Assembly (NCBI GenBank): GCA_030411725.1
Contig: MU839844.1
Coordinates: 434,001-498,000, forward strand
Length of the DNA stretch: 64,000 nucleotides
Source: Echria macrotheca
Lineage: Eukaryota > Ascomycota > Sordariomycetes > Sordariales > Schizotheciaceae
Reading direction: 5' to 3'
A program made the translations under genes and the position numbers. The notes below the pieces were generated by a model. It had not been told where the DNA came from, ran no database searches, and saw nothing but the letters and a program-made list of their open reading frames with translations. Numbering within the stretch: the stretch's first letter is position 1; every line of letters starts with the position of its first letter. This document shows positions 1 through 9,271 of this stretch, one piece after another.

Positions 1-310
1 AGCCTTCGTCGTCTAACACTACCGCCTTGTGAGGCTCCAGGTGGGGCTTAGTTTCCCACCGACGATCAACAGACAGCCCTCCGCCGCGGCCAACAATACG
101 GACGGGCCGTGCCCGACCTGTATCCGCGGCCGACCAACTTGCCCGGCTTAGCAGACAAGCAAGGTTTCCAGGCGTCGCGGCCTCACGGTCGTAACTTTGC
201 CAAGCCTATATGCCGCACCGCTCTTGACCGCCTGGCAGCATCGGTGCCGCCACCAACGCGTATTCGGCCAACACGGCCTCAGCCCCGAGCCGGCCTGATG
301 AGGTCGGTTT
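1..310. other. window edge, no gene seen
   Basis: Sequence downstream of the Bet3 stop codon up to the window edge. Short open frames exist on both strands but none has a recognisable protein or splice structure. It could be the 3' UTR of bet3 plus part of a neighbour outside the window. Confidence 0.5.
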
Positions 311-1024
311 TTAGTCGTCCTCCGGTGGCAGCTCGTCATCGATGTATCGTATAAGGCTGACTCGCATCTCGGTCGTATCGTTTCCGCGCAGAACATCGCT
401 GATAAAATGTGCCTCGACCTGCATCTGCACCATCTCGAGCGCCCCCCGCAGCACCCCACATAGAATATTTGAATACCAGAGCTCGTCTTGAGCGCGTCCG
501 TCGTCGGGGAGCTCGACAAAATCGGCAAAGGGGTTCTCGTCGAAGACAAGCGAGAACTGCTTGCTGTCGCTCGTCCAGTTTGTGATGGTCGGTGTGATGT
601 TGAGGAATATCTTGAAGCCCACCTGCTTGGGTGTTAGAAATGTTCTGCCACGTAGTCCTATGACATACCTTGGCTATCATCTCGGCCGTCTCCCGAAAGT
701 TAGAACACCGCCGCATCGTGTTGGACCTCGCCAGGTAGTCCTCGATTAACCGCAGCCCGATGTTGTAGCCCATCTTGTCCAACTGTTTGTTGACCTCGAC
801 ATAATCACTGTCAAAGTCCTTGCATAATTGCGCCACAATGGTTCCGTATGTGAGCACGACCAGCTCTGCGTTGACCTTGTCTATCCGTGTCCTGCTGCCG
901 TTAGCGACGTTGGGTAACCGAGGGCAGCTCGTACTTCCAGATCCTACAAACGGTTAGCAGCGAGACGACAGTGGGATTAGGCAACATACTCCTCCCCTAA
1001 CCTCGATGCCTTACTCGCGGCCAT
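311..1024 (-). CDS. TRAPP complex subunit Bet3 (TRAPPC3 homologue), apparent 1-nt frameshift
   Basis: Core subunit of the TRAPP vesicle-tethering complexes at ER-Golgi membranes, where TRAPP acts as a GEF for Ypt1/Rab1. Exons on the minus strand are 990-1024, 669-943 and 311-622, with introns 944-989 and 623-668. The product reads MAASKASRLGEE-IWKYELPS, then AELVVLTYGTIVAQLC, MGYNIGLRLIEDYLAR, GFKIFLNI and RGALEMVQMQVEAHF, ending IDDELPPEDD. This is the Bet3 signature, including the conserved Cys of the acylation site in QLCKD. About 206 aa fits the family (about 180-200). Between IWKYELPS and NGSRTRIDKVNAEL the frame moves by one base (about 905-925) and no intron of workable size explains it. 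Because Bet3 is essential in yeast, a sequencing or assembly error is more likely than a dead gene. It shares a 304-bp divergent promoter with the U5 snRNP gene. Confidence 0.9.
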
Positions 1025-1328
1025 TGTGGATGCTGTGAGGATGCGGGAACGGACTGCAATAATCAATCTCCTGCGGACGTCGAGAGGATGCTGCCGAACT
1101 GAAGGCGGTGGGATTGTGCCGCTGCGGTTCCAAGGATGTCCCGCCTGGAGCTCAGGTCTCGGCAAGCCCCACTGGCGCAGGGACCTATCCCAGGATCCAG
1201 GCGGTGACGGAAGGCGGGGAATCTAAAATCCACTGCAACAGCTCCAGGCAATTTTTGGAATCGCGACCGAGCTCGGGTTGGAACAGAATCCCCATTGGAA
1301 CCTGATACCCTCGCGCATTTCAGAAACC
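1025..1328. promoter_or_regulatory. divergent intergenic region between bet3 and spf38
   Basis: This 304-bp gap separates the start codons of two divergently transcribed housekeeping genes, so both core promoters must lie in it or overlap the neighbouring 5' UTRs. No clear TATA box was seen. Confidence 0.5.
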
Positions 1329-2533
1329 ATGTCTTCGGAAAAGAGACCAGCATCCAGTGACCCCAACAGTGGGCAGCTTGTCAAGAGGCAGAATGTGGGC
1401 TCTAGTCGCGCCCTCACCCGCTCCGGCGCGTCGGGGAGCTCAGGCGCGCTGATCCAGGCTGTATGTGTGTTCCATTTATGGAGCGCGTATTCTGACGTGT
1501 ATAGGCCCCCCGAACCAGCGGGCTCCAGGCGCCGGTAATGGAGCTATCGGGGCATTCCGGGGAGATCTTTGCCGCCAAGTTTGACCGGTCCGGCAACCTC
1601 ATCGCGTCGGGATCCATGGACCGGACGATAAGTATGCATCCCGAGGGGAGATGCCGACGTATACTAACGGACGGGATTAGTGCTCTGGAGGACATATGGC
1701 GATTGCGAAAACTACGGCGTACTAAACGGCCACCGCGGCGCTATTCTCGATCTGCAATGGTCCCGCGACTCCGAGATTTTGTTTTCCGCCTCGGCCGATA
1801 TGCACCTTGCGAGCTGGGATCTGACGTCCGGGACACGGATACGACGGTACATTGGACACGAGGAGATTGTCAACACTTTGGACATCAGCAAGCGTGGCGA
1901 GGAGATGTTGGTCAGCGGCAGCGACGACGGCACGATTGGTATTTGGGATCCGAGGACGAAGAACGCGGCCGACTACATCGAGACCTACTTTCCTGTTACC
2001 GCTATTGCCATATCCGAAGCTGGTAACGAGATCTACTCTGGGGGTATCGACAATGATATCAAGGTGTGGGATGTGCGGAAAAAGGCTGTCGTTTACACGA
2101 TGCTGGGGCACCAGGATACCGTCACGTCACTCCGTGTGTCGCCGGATTCTCAGCAGCTGTTGTCGTATGCGATGGACTCGACAGCGAGGACATGGGATAT
2201 CAGACCGTTTGCACCGGCAGAACGGCATATTCGCACTTTTGATGGTGCGCCGCTCGGCTTGGAGAAGAATCTTATTCACGGTAGTTGGGACCCGGCCGGG
2301 AAGAAGATTGCCGTTGGTGCTGGCGACGGCACGGTTGTGGTATGGGGGAGTGACTCGGGGAAGCTGCTCTACAAGCTGCCGGGTCACAAGGGGACCGTCA
2401 ACTGTGCCGAGTTTGGGCCTGGAACGGATCCAATCAGTACGTCCGCTTCGACTGCGATCTATTCATGTGCTAATGTTGTGCAGTTCTATCGGCGTCATCG
2501 GATCGGACCATGCTCCTTGGAGAGCTAAAGTGA
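1329..2533 (+). CDS. U5 snRNP 40-kDa WD40 protein (SNRNP40/Spf38 family)
   Basis: Spliceosome component of the U5 snRNP, in the family of human SNRNP40 and S. pombe Spf38/Cwf17; it acts in the nucleus with Prp8. Exons are 1329-1460, 1505-1631, 1681-2436 and 2484-2533, giving 354 aa, close to the human protein. A disordered N-terminus (MSSEKRPASSDPNSGQ) precedes seven WD40 blades starting at MELSGHSGEIFAAKFD. Diagnostic blades include SGSMDRTIMLWRTYGDCENY, SGSDDGTIGIWDPR, GGIDNDIKVWDVR and, at the end, ILSASSDRTMLLGELK. The second and fourth exons complete WD blades exactly, which confirms the splice sites. The start was chosen as the first ATG in frame with this N-terminus. Nothing is odd. 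Confidence 0.93.
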
Positions 2534-4331
2534 AAGCGAAGGTTATCAGAAGCCGAGCCAAGCGGACCGACGATTAAAAGCCGAGCCGGGGCGTGGTTTG
2601 CATCCCTTTAGGTCACGAGGCTTCACACACGCTGTTGACACGCCAAACCCACGATGAAGGCATGTCAGCTAGGGATGTCGTCGGGCGGAAAGGTGGAGGG
2701 ATATCCTCGAATGCGATGCTGGAATCAGACATAGACATCCACGAGTCCGAAGTTGAAGAAGCATCAGGGCTGGAGTAAGCCATGTTGGAAGAGTAAGTAT
2801 TCCTGGAAGCCGGGCCTGTAAATAGGACCACGAGCCCAGTTGGAGGTTGATATGCACGACTGCATGTTGTTGCAGCCCCCGAATAATCGGGAGAATAAAG
2901 CTGTTGACATTCTATTCTGGTCGTGTCAAATTACGGGTACTTGCATATGGTATGGTTGTCCGCCAGCTGTGCCGTGAGGCTGTGACAACGCTCCATGGAA
3001 ATAACTACGTATCCCGTCGTGCATCTCCAACAGCAACAACACCACATACAACTCCCAGCTGCACGAATCTATAATTCCTAAACAGCGCGTCACGCTCACA
3101 AGAAAAGCAAAGAAAAACCACCACTTCGACAACGTTCCTCGCTTTCGTTCCCGGCTTGCGTTGACAACCCCTCCATCATGAAACGTCTTGGCGCCCTGAC
3201 CCCAACCGGTTGGCACCGCCCGTGCCCCCCTGGCCCAGCAAACCTGCGACGAGCCGGGATTGGACGCCAGCCAATCATTCCGCCCCGTCTGCAGGGTGCC
3301 CCCCCTTTTCTGTATCGACCGTTTGACTGGAGGACATTTTCGGAGACGAGAGAGAGGTGTGTTGCGTCGCGTCGGCCCAACCAGCCAGATATATCTCCCG
3401 GGAAGGGTTTCTATCTATCTGTCTGTCTGCAGGTACACATACCAATGGACGATGGTTGGAGCACAGCGGGAGGGGAGGGGATCAATATATTGGACAGCAG
3501 CATCTTTCTTTTGCATTTCACCTTCCTTTGGCCAGTCCATCACCAATCACCAATCATTTCAACTCACACTCACAGACAAGACGGACGGTACCACAGTAAA
3601 AAGAGGAACTAGAGAGACATTGAAACAAAATATCCCGGCTAGCCCGACCATCGTCTGGCTGTTACCCCCGGGTCTCGGCAGGGTCAGGGACAGCGGAACG
3701 TGCGCTCCCCCCCTCCCCCCCTCCCTCCCTCCACTGAGGACGAATCTTGGGTTCATCAGATCCGGCTGCATGCAAGTGATACCCTCAGAGACACCCCAAG
3801 CGGCCAGTTTGTTTGGCCCTGGGCTTTTCTTTTGCCTGGGAAGTTGGTGTGTCCGTGAGTTCGTCACAGAGCATCGAGAGGTGAAGAAGGGAAACGTAGT
3901 GCTCCTTTCTCCCTGCATCCCACCACGAACGAGGGGCTCTGGCGTGGTATCACCACTGGCACACACGACACGACAACTTGTCATCCCGAGCCGAAAGCAA
4001 GCCTCCTCGAAATGGTCACACTCTCACAGCCACTCGTTCTCTAACTTTTCTTTTCTGCCCTTCAACTATTTTCTACTACCTACCGCTTCGCCGCACCATT
4101 ACACAGGCGATGGCGCTGCGCCGGCCCTGAACCAAAATATCATCGCCATCTCGCTTGTTCCCTTCTTTTCAACTCTTACCTTCCGAACGACCCTGCTGGG
4201 TGTCCCGTGGACTCCAGGGCGATTTCTTTTCACCAGGAGCAGTGTTTCGGTGTTGTATACCAGCTTGGCTTTTGAGATACCCATTCCCGACAAAATAGCA
4301 TGAAGAAGACTCCTCCTCGATAACACGCACA
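2534..4331. other. intergenic region, long CT-rich leader
   Basis: No recognisable gene. The half from about 3540 onward is pyrimidine-rich, with C/T runs near 3707-3732 and TTTTCTTTTC tracts near 4040-4075. This is typical of a fungal promoter and 5' UTR for the gene starting at 4332. A 347-codon open frame here (3260-4303) is low-complexity and was not called. Confidence 0.5.
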
Positions 4332-5921
4332 ATGAATATCCCATTCGCAGTCGGCCGGGGCAATGGGGACCGATTCCCCTTTGTCGCCCGCCCGCGCGAC
4401 ATACTCGGCAACAGCCGGAACCCCCCGGCGCCGCATGTCGACGAGGACTACGATGACGACCGAACACCCCTCTCCCCGCGAAGCATCGTCGACCTCGAAG
4501 CCCAGCGAGGCGAGATGGCCGAGCGCACGACGCCTGGCTCGCGCTTCATCCACCGCTTCCGGCCGAACATCCCGAGCTTCTTCAGCGTCGGGAGTTCGCG
4601 CTTTTTACGGCCGACGAGCAGTCGATATTCCGGCGACGGAATGCCCCCAGATACGGTGGTAAACGGGGATGAGAGCCCCAAGACACCCCGGTTTCGGCTC
4701 GCGGTGCAGGACCTGCCGAGCACGAGACTGCACCTGCCGAACCTTACACGAACGTGGACACAGGGGTCGAATGGGCCGCCATCACGCCCGCCGACTTCAC
4801 AAGAAACCCATATGCGATCGCCGACCTCCCGGGGCTTGGCGCCGGAAGAAATTGCCGAGCCATCACCGGCGGTGCTGGCTGCTCAGAGCTCGCAAGCCGC
4901 ATCGCGAAGCAGGAGACATCGGCACAGAGGTGCAACGGACCGCCACGGCCGGAGAAGAAGGCACAGGCGGGAGGGGAGCGATAGGTCTGGATCCAGTCGG
5001 TCGAACCGCTCTGGAAGCCGATCGAATTCCCAGGAGGAAGTCAGCACCGAGAATCGAGAGGAGCGGCGACGGAGGAGACGGAGAAGGGAGCGGGAAGGCA
5101 GTCGCAGTGAAGGCAGCGGGAGCCGGAGTCAGCGAAGTGACCGACCACATCCGAAGCGCTTCTTGTTCTGTTTCCCGTGGATCAAGTCGAGGCGCATCCG
5201 GCGGCAAATTCTCCGGTGCTTTGTCTCCGGCATCTTCCTGGCCCTGATCCTGGCAGTTTGTAAGTTCGACACCTTGTTGTATGCAGCAAACACTGACAGC
5301 GCAGACCTGACGCTATCCATCACCAAAAACATCAACAGCAGCGAGTTCACGGTTCTACTTATCTTGATCATCCTCTTCGTCACAATCTTCTTCTGCCACG
5401 GGCTGATCCGGCTATGCATGCTGATCGTCCGGGGACGGAACGGCGAACCGGACCGGGAACGGCTGCCCGAGATGATAGGTCCCGGCGGGTATGCCATCCC
5501 CCGACGACCGATCCGCGTGGTGCTGGCACGTGACGAGGAAGCCGCCGGTATCGAGAGCGAGACCACCAAGACCAATCCGCCCGCCTACGGACTGTGGAGG
5601 GAGAGTGTTGTAAGTATTCCAAGGCCTCTTTTTTCCAGCTGGATAACTAATCCCCTACAGAGAGTCGATCCGGATCGGATATACTGGCATCGGAACGAAG
5701 GGGTCGAACCGGTGGAGGAGATCCAGTCGGAAGACGGCCGGCAGTCCAGGGGCGGTGAACCAAGCCAGACGCGCCGGCCGCCGTCTTATGCGTCCGACGA
5801 CGGTGTCAGTTACGTGGTGGAGGCGCGGCCGCGCTCGATCGCACCGCTGTCAGATGTGCCGTTACGGACGAGCCTGCACCCGGCGGAAACAGGCAGGGCT
5901 GGACAGCCGGCAGCGTGGTGA
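4332..5921 (+). CDS. SR/RS-rich two-TM membrane protein, function unknown
   Basis: Predicted 497-aa protein after removing two in-frame introns. Intron 1 is 5260-5304 (GTAAGT...CACTGACAGCGCAG, 45 nt); intron 2 is 5610-5660 (GTAAGT...ACTAATCCCCTACAG, 51 nt). Residues 1-190 are Pro/Ser/Thr/Arg-rich and probably disordered. Residues about 195-275 are a dense Arg/Ser/Glu tract. Two hydrophobic helices follow (about 295-318, CFVSGIFLALILAV onward, and about 326-350, FTVLLILIILFVTIFF), separated by a short loop containing SITKNINSSEF. The C-terminal 140 residues are polar, with WRESVRVDPDRIYWHRN spanning the second splice. It resembles conserved filamentous-ascomycete hypothetical membrane proteins. 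I cannot assign a function; the topology suggests both termini on the same side of a membrane. Confidence 0.75.
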   Translation: MNIPFAVGRGNGDRFPFVARPRDILGNSRNPPAPHVDEDYDDDRTPLSPRSIVDLEAQRGEMAERTTPGSRFIHRFRPNIPSFFSVGSSRFLRPTSSRYSGDGMPPDTVVNGDESPKTPRFRLAVQDLPSTRLHLPNLTRTWTQGSNGPPSRPPTSQETHMRSPTSRGLAPEEIAEPSPAVLAAQSSQAASRSRRHRHRGATDRHGRRRRHRREGSDRSGSSRSNRSGSRSNSQEEVSTENREERRRRRRRREREGSRSEGSGSRSQRSDRPHPKRFLFCFPWIKSRRIRRQILRCFVSGIFLALILAVCKFDTLLYAANTDSADLTLSITKNINSSEFTVLLILIILFVTIFFCHGLIRLCMLIVRGRNGEPDRERLPEMIGPGGYAIPRRPIRVVLARDEEAAGIESETTKTNPPAYGLWRESVVSIPRPLFSSWITNPLQRVDPDRIYWHRNEGVEPVEEIQSEDGRQSRGGEPSQTRRPPSYASDDGVSYVVEARPRSIAPLSDVPLRTSLHPAETGRAGQPAAW

Positions 5922-7822
5922 TAGTCCACGATGGAAGGAAACTTGAAGGTGTGCTCGGCACATTTTGGGGGCGTTGCTTTTCGCGGTTGTCTTGTTGCAC
6001 AGCATGGCGTCTGGCGGTAGATTTGAGACATGCGAATTTTGTGGCGTATTGTACAGATGTCACACGCTGAAGCTTTGAGAAGTTGCTCGAGGGTTATTCA
6101 GCTGTTGTAATGGCCGGACAAGACTGTATTCCAATTGTCAGATATGAGTAATGTGATTCGAGATACAAGTCGGTGAGCGCTTGGTGGTTGCGACTGCGGC
6201 GTGTTTGCTGCGCTGGCGGCGGCGCCACAGCGGTAGCCCTCGGGATTTGTCGTCATCACAGTCCCTGATGTGCGATGATGCAGTGTCTCCGGCGCATCAC
6301 ACCGCGGGGTTAAAGTTGTGTAACACGGCGACTTATCGGTTGGCGAGCTGGAAACGACATTGGACTCTGCCAACATACGACATGTCCAAGGAGCTGGAGT
6401 ATTCCCGGCACCGAGAGAATTCCTCATCGGCGGTCAGGAGACGCCTCTCGAAGCAGGTCGGCGGTCTGCGTGCCCCTGACGTCGAGAAGAGGCCTGGAGG
6501 TTACACAGCCGTGGTCACTGCGTGCTGGAACAGACTGTCGGTTCCAGGCCCGACAGCGGCCCACGAGGCTCGGGACATCCCTTTGCGGATGCCAGATCGC
6601 ACCTGCACTCCCGTTTGGGTCTTCCGGACGCAATCCCTCCTTGGGAGCCTCCCCTGCAGAGTGCTCTTTGGTTGGGGCATGATTGGGCAGACAGAGTCGT
6701 GCCGCCGACAGGGGTCGCATCCGTGCAGCGGGGTGCGCATCGAGAAAGATTCTTCCAACGCACCACTTCGACCTCTGTATTCCGTAGTATTGTAGATGCT
6801 CTGCTGCGTGTTTTCCCCTGATCTTCTGCTCGTACACTGGCAACCTGTCATCATCGGACCCGGCGGGGTTCTCCTCGGGCGGTGCCGACCCCGACAGGCT
6901 TGTCCTGATCTGATCTTGGGTTGCCCCGCAGTCTACGCATCTGAGACTCTCTGCTCGTTCGTGCCGCCGTGGCAAGCCAGAATGTGGGGACGAGACTCTC
7001 GAGCGGTCGAAGTGTGGCAGGAACAAAGGCGGCGGTCAGCGGGAGATGCTTTCGGTGAAGTGTCTGCAAGAACGTCAGCATCCCAGGTCGACACCGCACC
7101 CCCTCAGACCGAGATAAAGACGGCGAGTTGACACTGCTCTGCTTCCTTCCGACGACGGGTCAGGCACGGCTCGCAAATGAGGTCGAGGTGTGGGTGGTGG
7201 TGGCAGCAGCCGTCAGAGTGGACTTTGCCAAGCCTGAGAGTTTTTTTTTAGCGTGCTTGCAAAGCTGAGGAGGCAGAAGCTGGAAAAAGAAGAGGTGAAG
7301 CTTGCCCTTTGTTCACAGGCATCCACTGCAGCGCCCAGGCCAGGCCCAGTTCGGAAAGCAAAGGACAGTCACGAATCCAACCCGCCTAACCGAAAAAAAT
7401 CGGGGAGTCGCCTGGCTCACCAGTACTCGCGAGGTACTTGGCCTTGGCTGAGGGGGCGTGCCGAGGCCCACCTTCCGCCGCCGTAAGAGCTGCGCTTGGG
7501 CGGGCTTTGGGTCAGGGAGGCAAGTTCCTCAGAGGTCCCGCCGTCGGTTTTTCGCTCGCCCGTGCGGAACCTGCGCTGCTGGCCACTCGCGCTATCCCTA
7601 TCCTCCCCCGTCCTACTTGTTCCGTCGTTTCCGCTCCTCTCTCCTCTTTCTCCTCCCCAAGTTTCGCTCCAAGATCGCCTCTCCGGGTAAACCACTTTTT
7701 TGGTCGTGTCGGTGTGCAGTAGTTGGAAGACGAGTCGCGCTGTTGTTGTCGGTTGTCGGGACGAGGTTGACCGGTTTGGAAAGAAGCGCACTGTGCCCAC
7801 GTTTTTGACATCAACACCAAAG
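5922..7822. other. intergenic region, no gene seen
   Basis: About 1.9 kb without a convincing gene. The largest open frame, a 200-codon frame on the minus strand at 6424-7026, has no family resemblance and no sensible start context. A CT-rich stretch near 7600-7660 probably belongs to the promoter or leader of the downstream zinc-knuckle gene. Confidence 0.45.
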
Positions 7823-8455
7823 GTTAGTGGCTTTTCTTGCGTTCTCTGGGGAGCCTAGGCGGCGGCCATCATGCACCGGTGCACCTGGATACAGCGAGAA
7901 TGACGACATGCATCTCTGGACCGGATCCGAGGATAGCAGCTCCTGCGCGCGAAGCAGGACGGATGCGACTGGACTCGAGTACGGCCGACTCGTGACCTCG
8001 AAGCGATGACGGATATGCCTGAGACGCCGCTAGAGTATAATCTATGCGTATGAACGCCGAGGAAGACCGTATCTTCGTACCAACGCTGCAGCTAGGAATG
8101 AGGCCCAAAACCAAGGGCACGGTTAGGGCAACACCAGTTGCGCTAGCGGATCGTGTCTTCGACCTTAAGTAGGCCGGCGAAATTCGATCCCCAGCAGAGT
8201 TCTTCTCTCCGACAACACACTCTACAACACATACAACATGGCGCCCAACATGGACAATGCGGAAAAGTCCTCCCCGCCGGAGGCTCAAAAGTCCACAATG
8301 TCTAACTCGGCAGATCCCCCTCCGGCCGACCAGACCCCCACGACGTCCACCTCGTCAAACACCGAGCCTGGCGTGCCGGCCCCCCCGGACGTTATGCTGA
8401 ACGTGCATCCTAAAAAGGCAAATGCGAATGCTGACCCAAATGGTGCGTTCCCTAG
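7823..8455 (+). other. candidate 5' UTR intron of the gis2-like gene
   Basis: A donor AAG|GTTAGT at 7823 and an acceptor with branch GCTGAC and CCCTAG at 8455 would define a 633-nt intron ending two bases before the coding ATG at 8458. Long 5' UTR introns are common in highly expressed fungal genes. The alternative is that 8238-8442 is a separate first coding exon (see findings). No transcript evidence is available here. Confidence 0.35.
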
Positions 8456-8457
8456 TC

Positions 8458-9271
8458 ATGTCGCTCTCACGTCGTGCTTGCTACAAGTGTGGCGAGCTTG
8501 GTCATCATGCCGATGCGTGCCCGTCGGCCCATCGCTTGTGTTACAACTGTAAGTCTGCTCCGTCTTCCGCCTTTGTGAAGAAAACTAACCCGTCGCAGGC
8601 AAGCAGCCGAGTAAGTAATCTGGAGCCAGACAAACTTCGCAAAACTAACCGACGTAGACCACGAATCGAGCGAGTGCCCGCTTCCGAGGACGACTGAATC
8701 GAAGCAGTGCTACCACTGCCAGGGCCTCGGCCATGTGCAGGCCGACTGCCCGACTCTTAGGCTGACGGGCGCCGGCACTACAGGACGATGCCACAACTGC
8801 GGCCAGATCGGCCATTACATGGTATGCAACACGTTTGGTCCGATGACGCCAGTGCTAATACCCCCTCAGCGCGCTTGCCCCAACCCTCCGCAGACCGGCT
8901 TGGGTCGTGGCGGTGGCCCCGGCATCCGCGGCGGTGGTTTTTATAATAGAGGCGGCTTTAATGGAGGCCTGCCCGACCGCCGTCCTGCCACGTGCTACAA
9001 GTGCGGTGGTCCGAACCACTTTGCTCGCGACTGCCAGGCGCAGGCCATGAAGTGCTACTCGTGCGGCAAACTCGGCCACATCTCACGCGATTGCACGGCT
9101 CCGAACGGAGGTCCGCTTGACCGGGCTGGCAAGACTTGCTACCAATGCGGACAGCCGGGCCACATCTCGCGCGAGTGCCCCCAGAAGGCCGAGAACATCA
9201 ACGGCGGCGAGCACAAGCCCGAGGGTGACCTCAACGGCGGACCTGGTCCGTCGGGCCCCGCGCCCATCTAG
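8458..9271 (+). CDS. seven-CCHC zinc-knuckle nucleic-acid-binding protein (Gis2/CNBP family)
   Basis: Single-stranded RNA/DNA-binding protein of the CNBP/Gis2/Byr3 family. Yeast Gis2 associates with polysomes and mRNA granules. Exons are 8458-8548, 8599-8610, 8658-8821 and 8870-9271, giving 222 aa. Seven CCHC knuckles (C-x2-C-x4-H-x4-C) can be read: CYKCGELGHHADAC, CYNCKQPNHESSEC, CYHCQGLGHVQADC, CHNCGQIGHYMRAC, CYKCGGPNHFARDC, CYSCGKLGHISRDC and CYQCGQPGHISREC. A Gly/Arg-rich linker (RGG-like) lies between knuckles 4 and 5. Knuckle 2 is split by two introns around a 12-nt micro-exon. The ATG at 8458 (MSLSRRACYKC) was chosen because family members begin just before knuckle 1; an in-frame ATG lies 36 nt upstream. 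Confidence 0.93.

Noticed and set aside
3260..4303. 347-codon plus-strand open frame
   Set aside because: Low-complexity translation of a CT-rich leader, no family resemblance, directly upstream of a clear gene.
6424..7026. 200-codon minus-strand frame in the large intergenic region
   Set aside because: Arg/Pro/Ser-rich translation with no homology feel; overlapping frames on the other strand are equally long.
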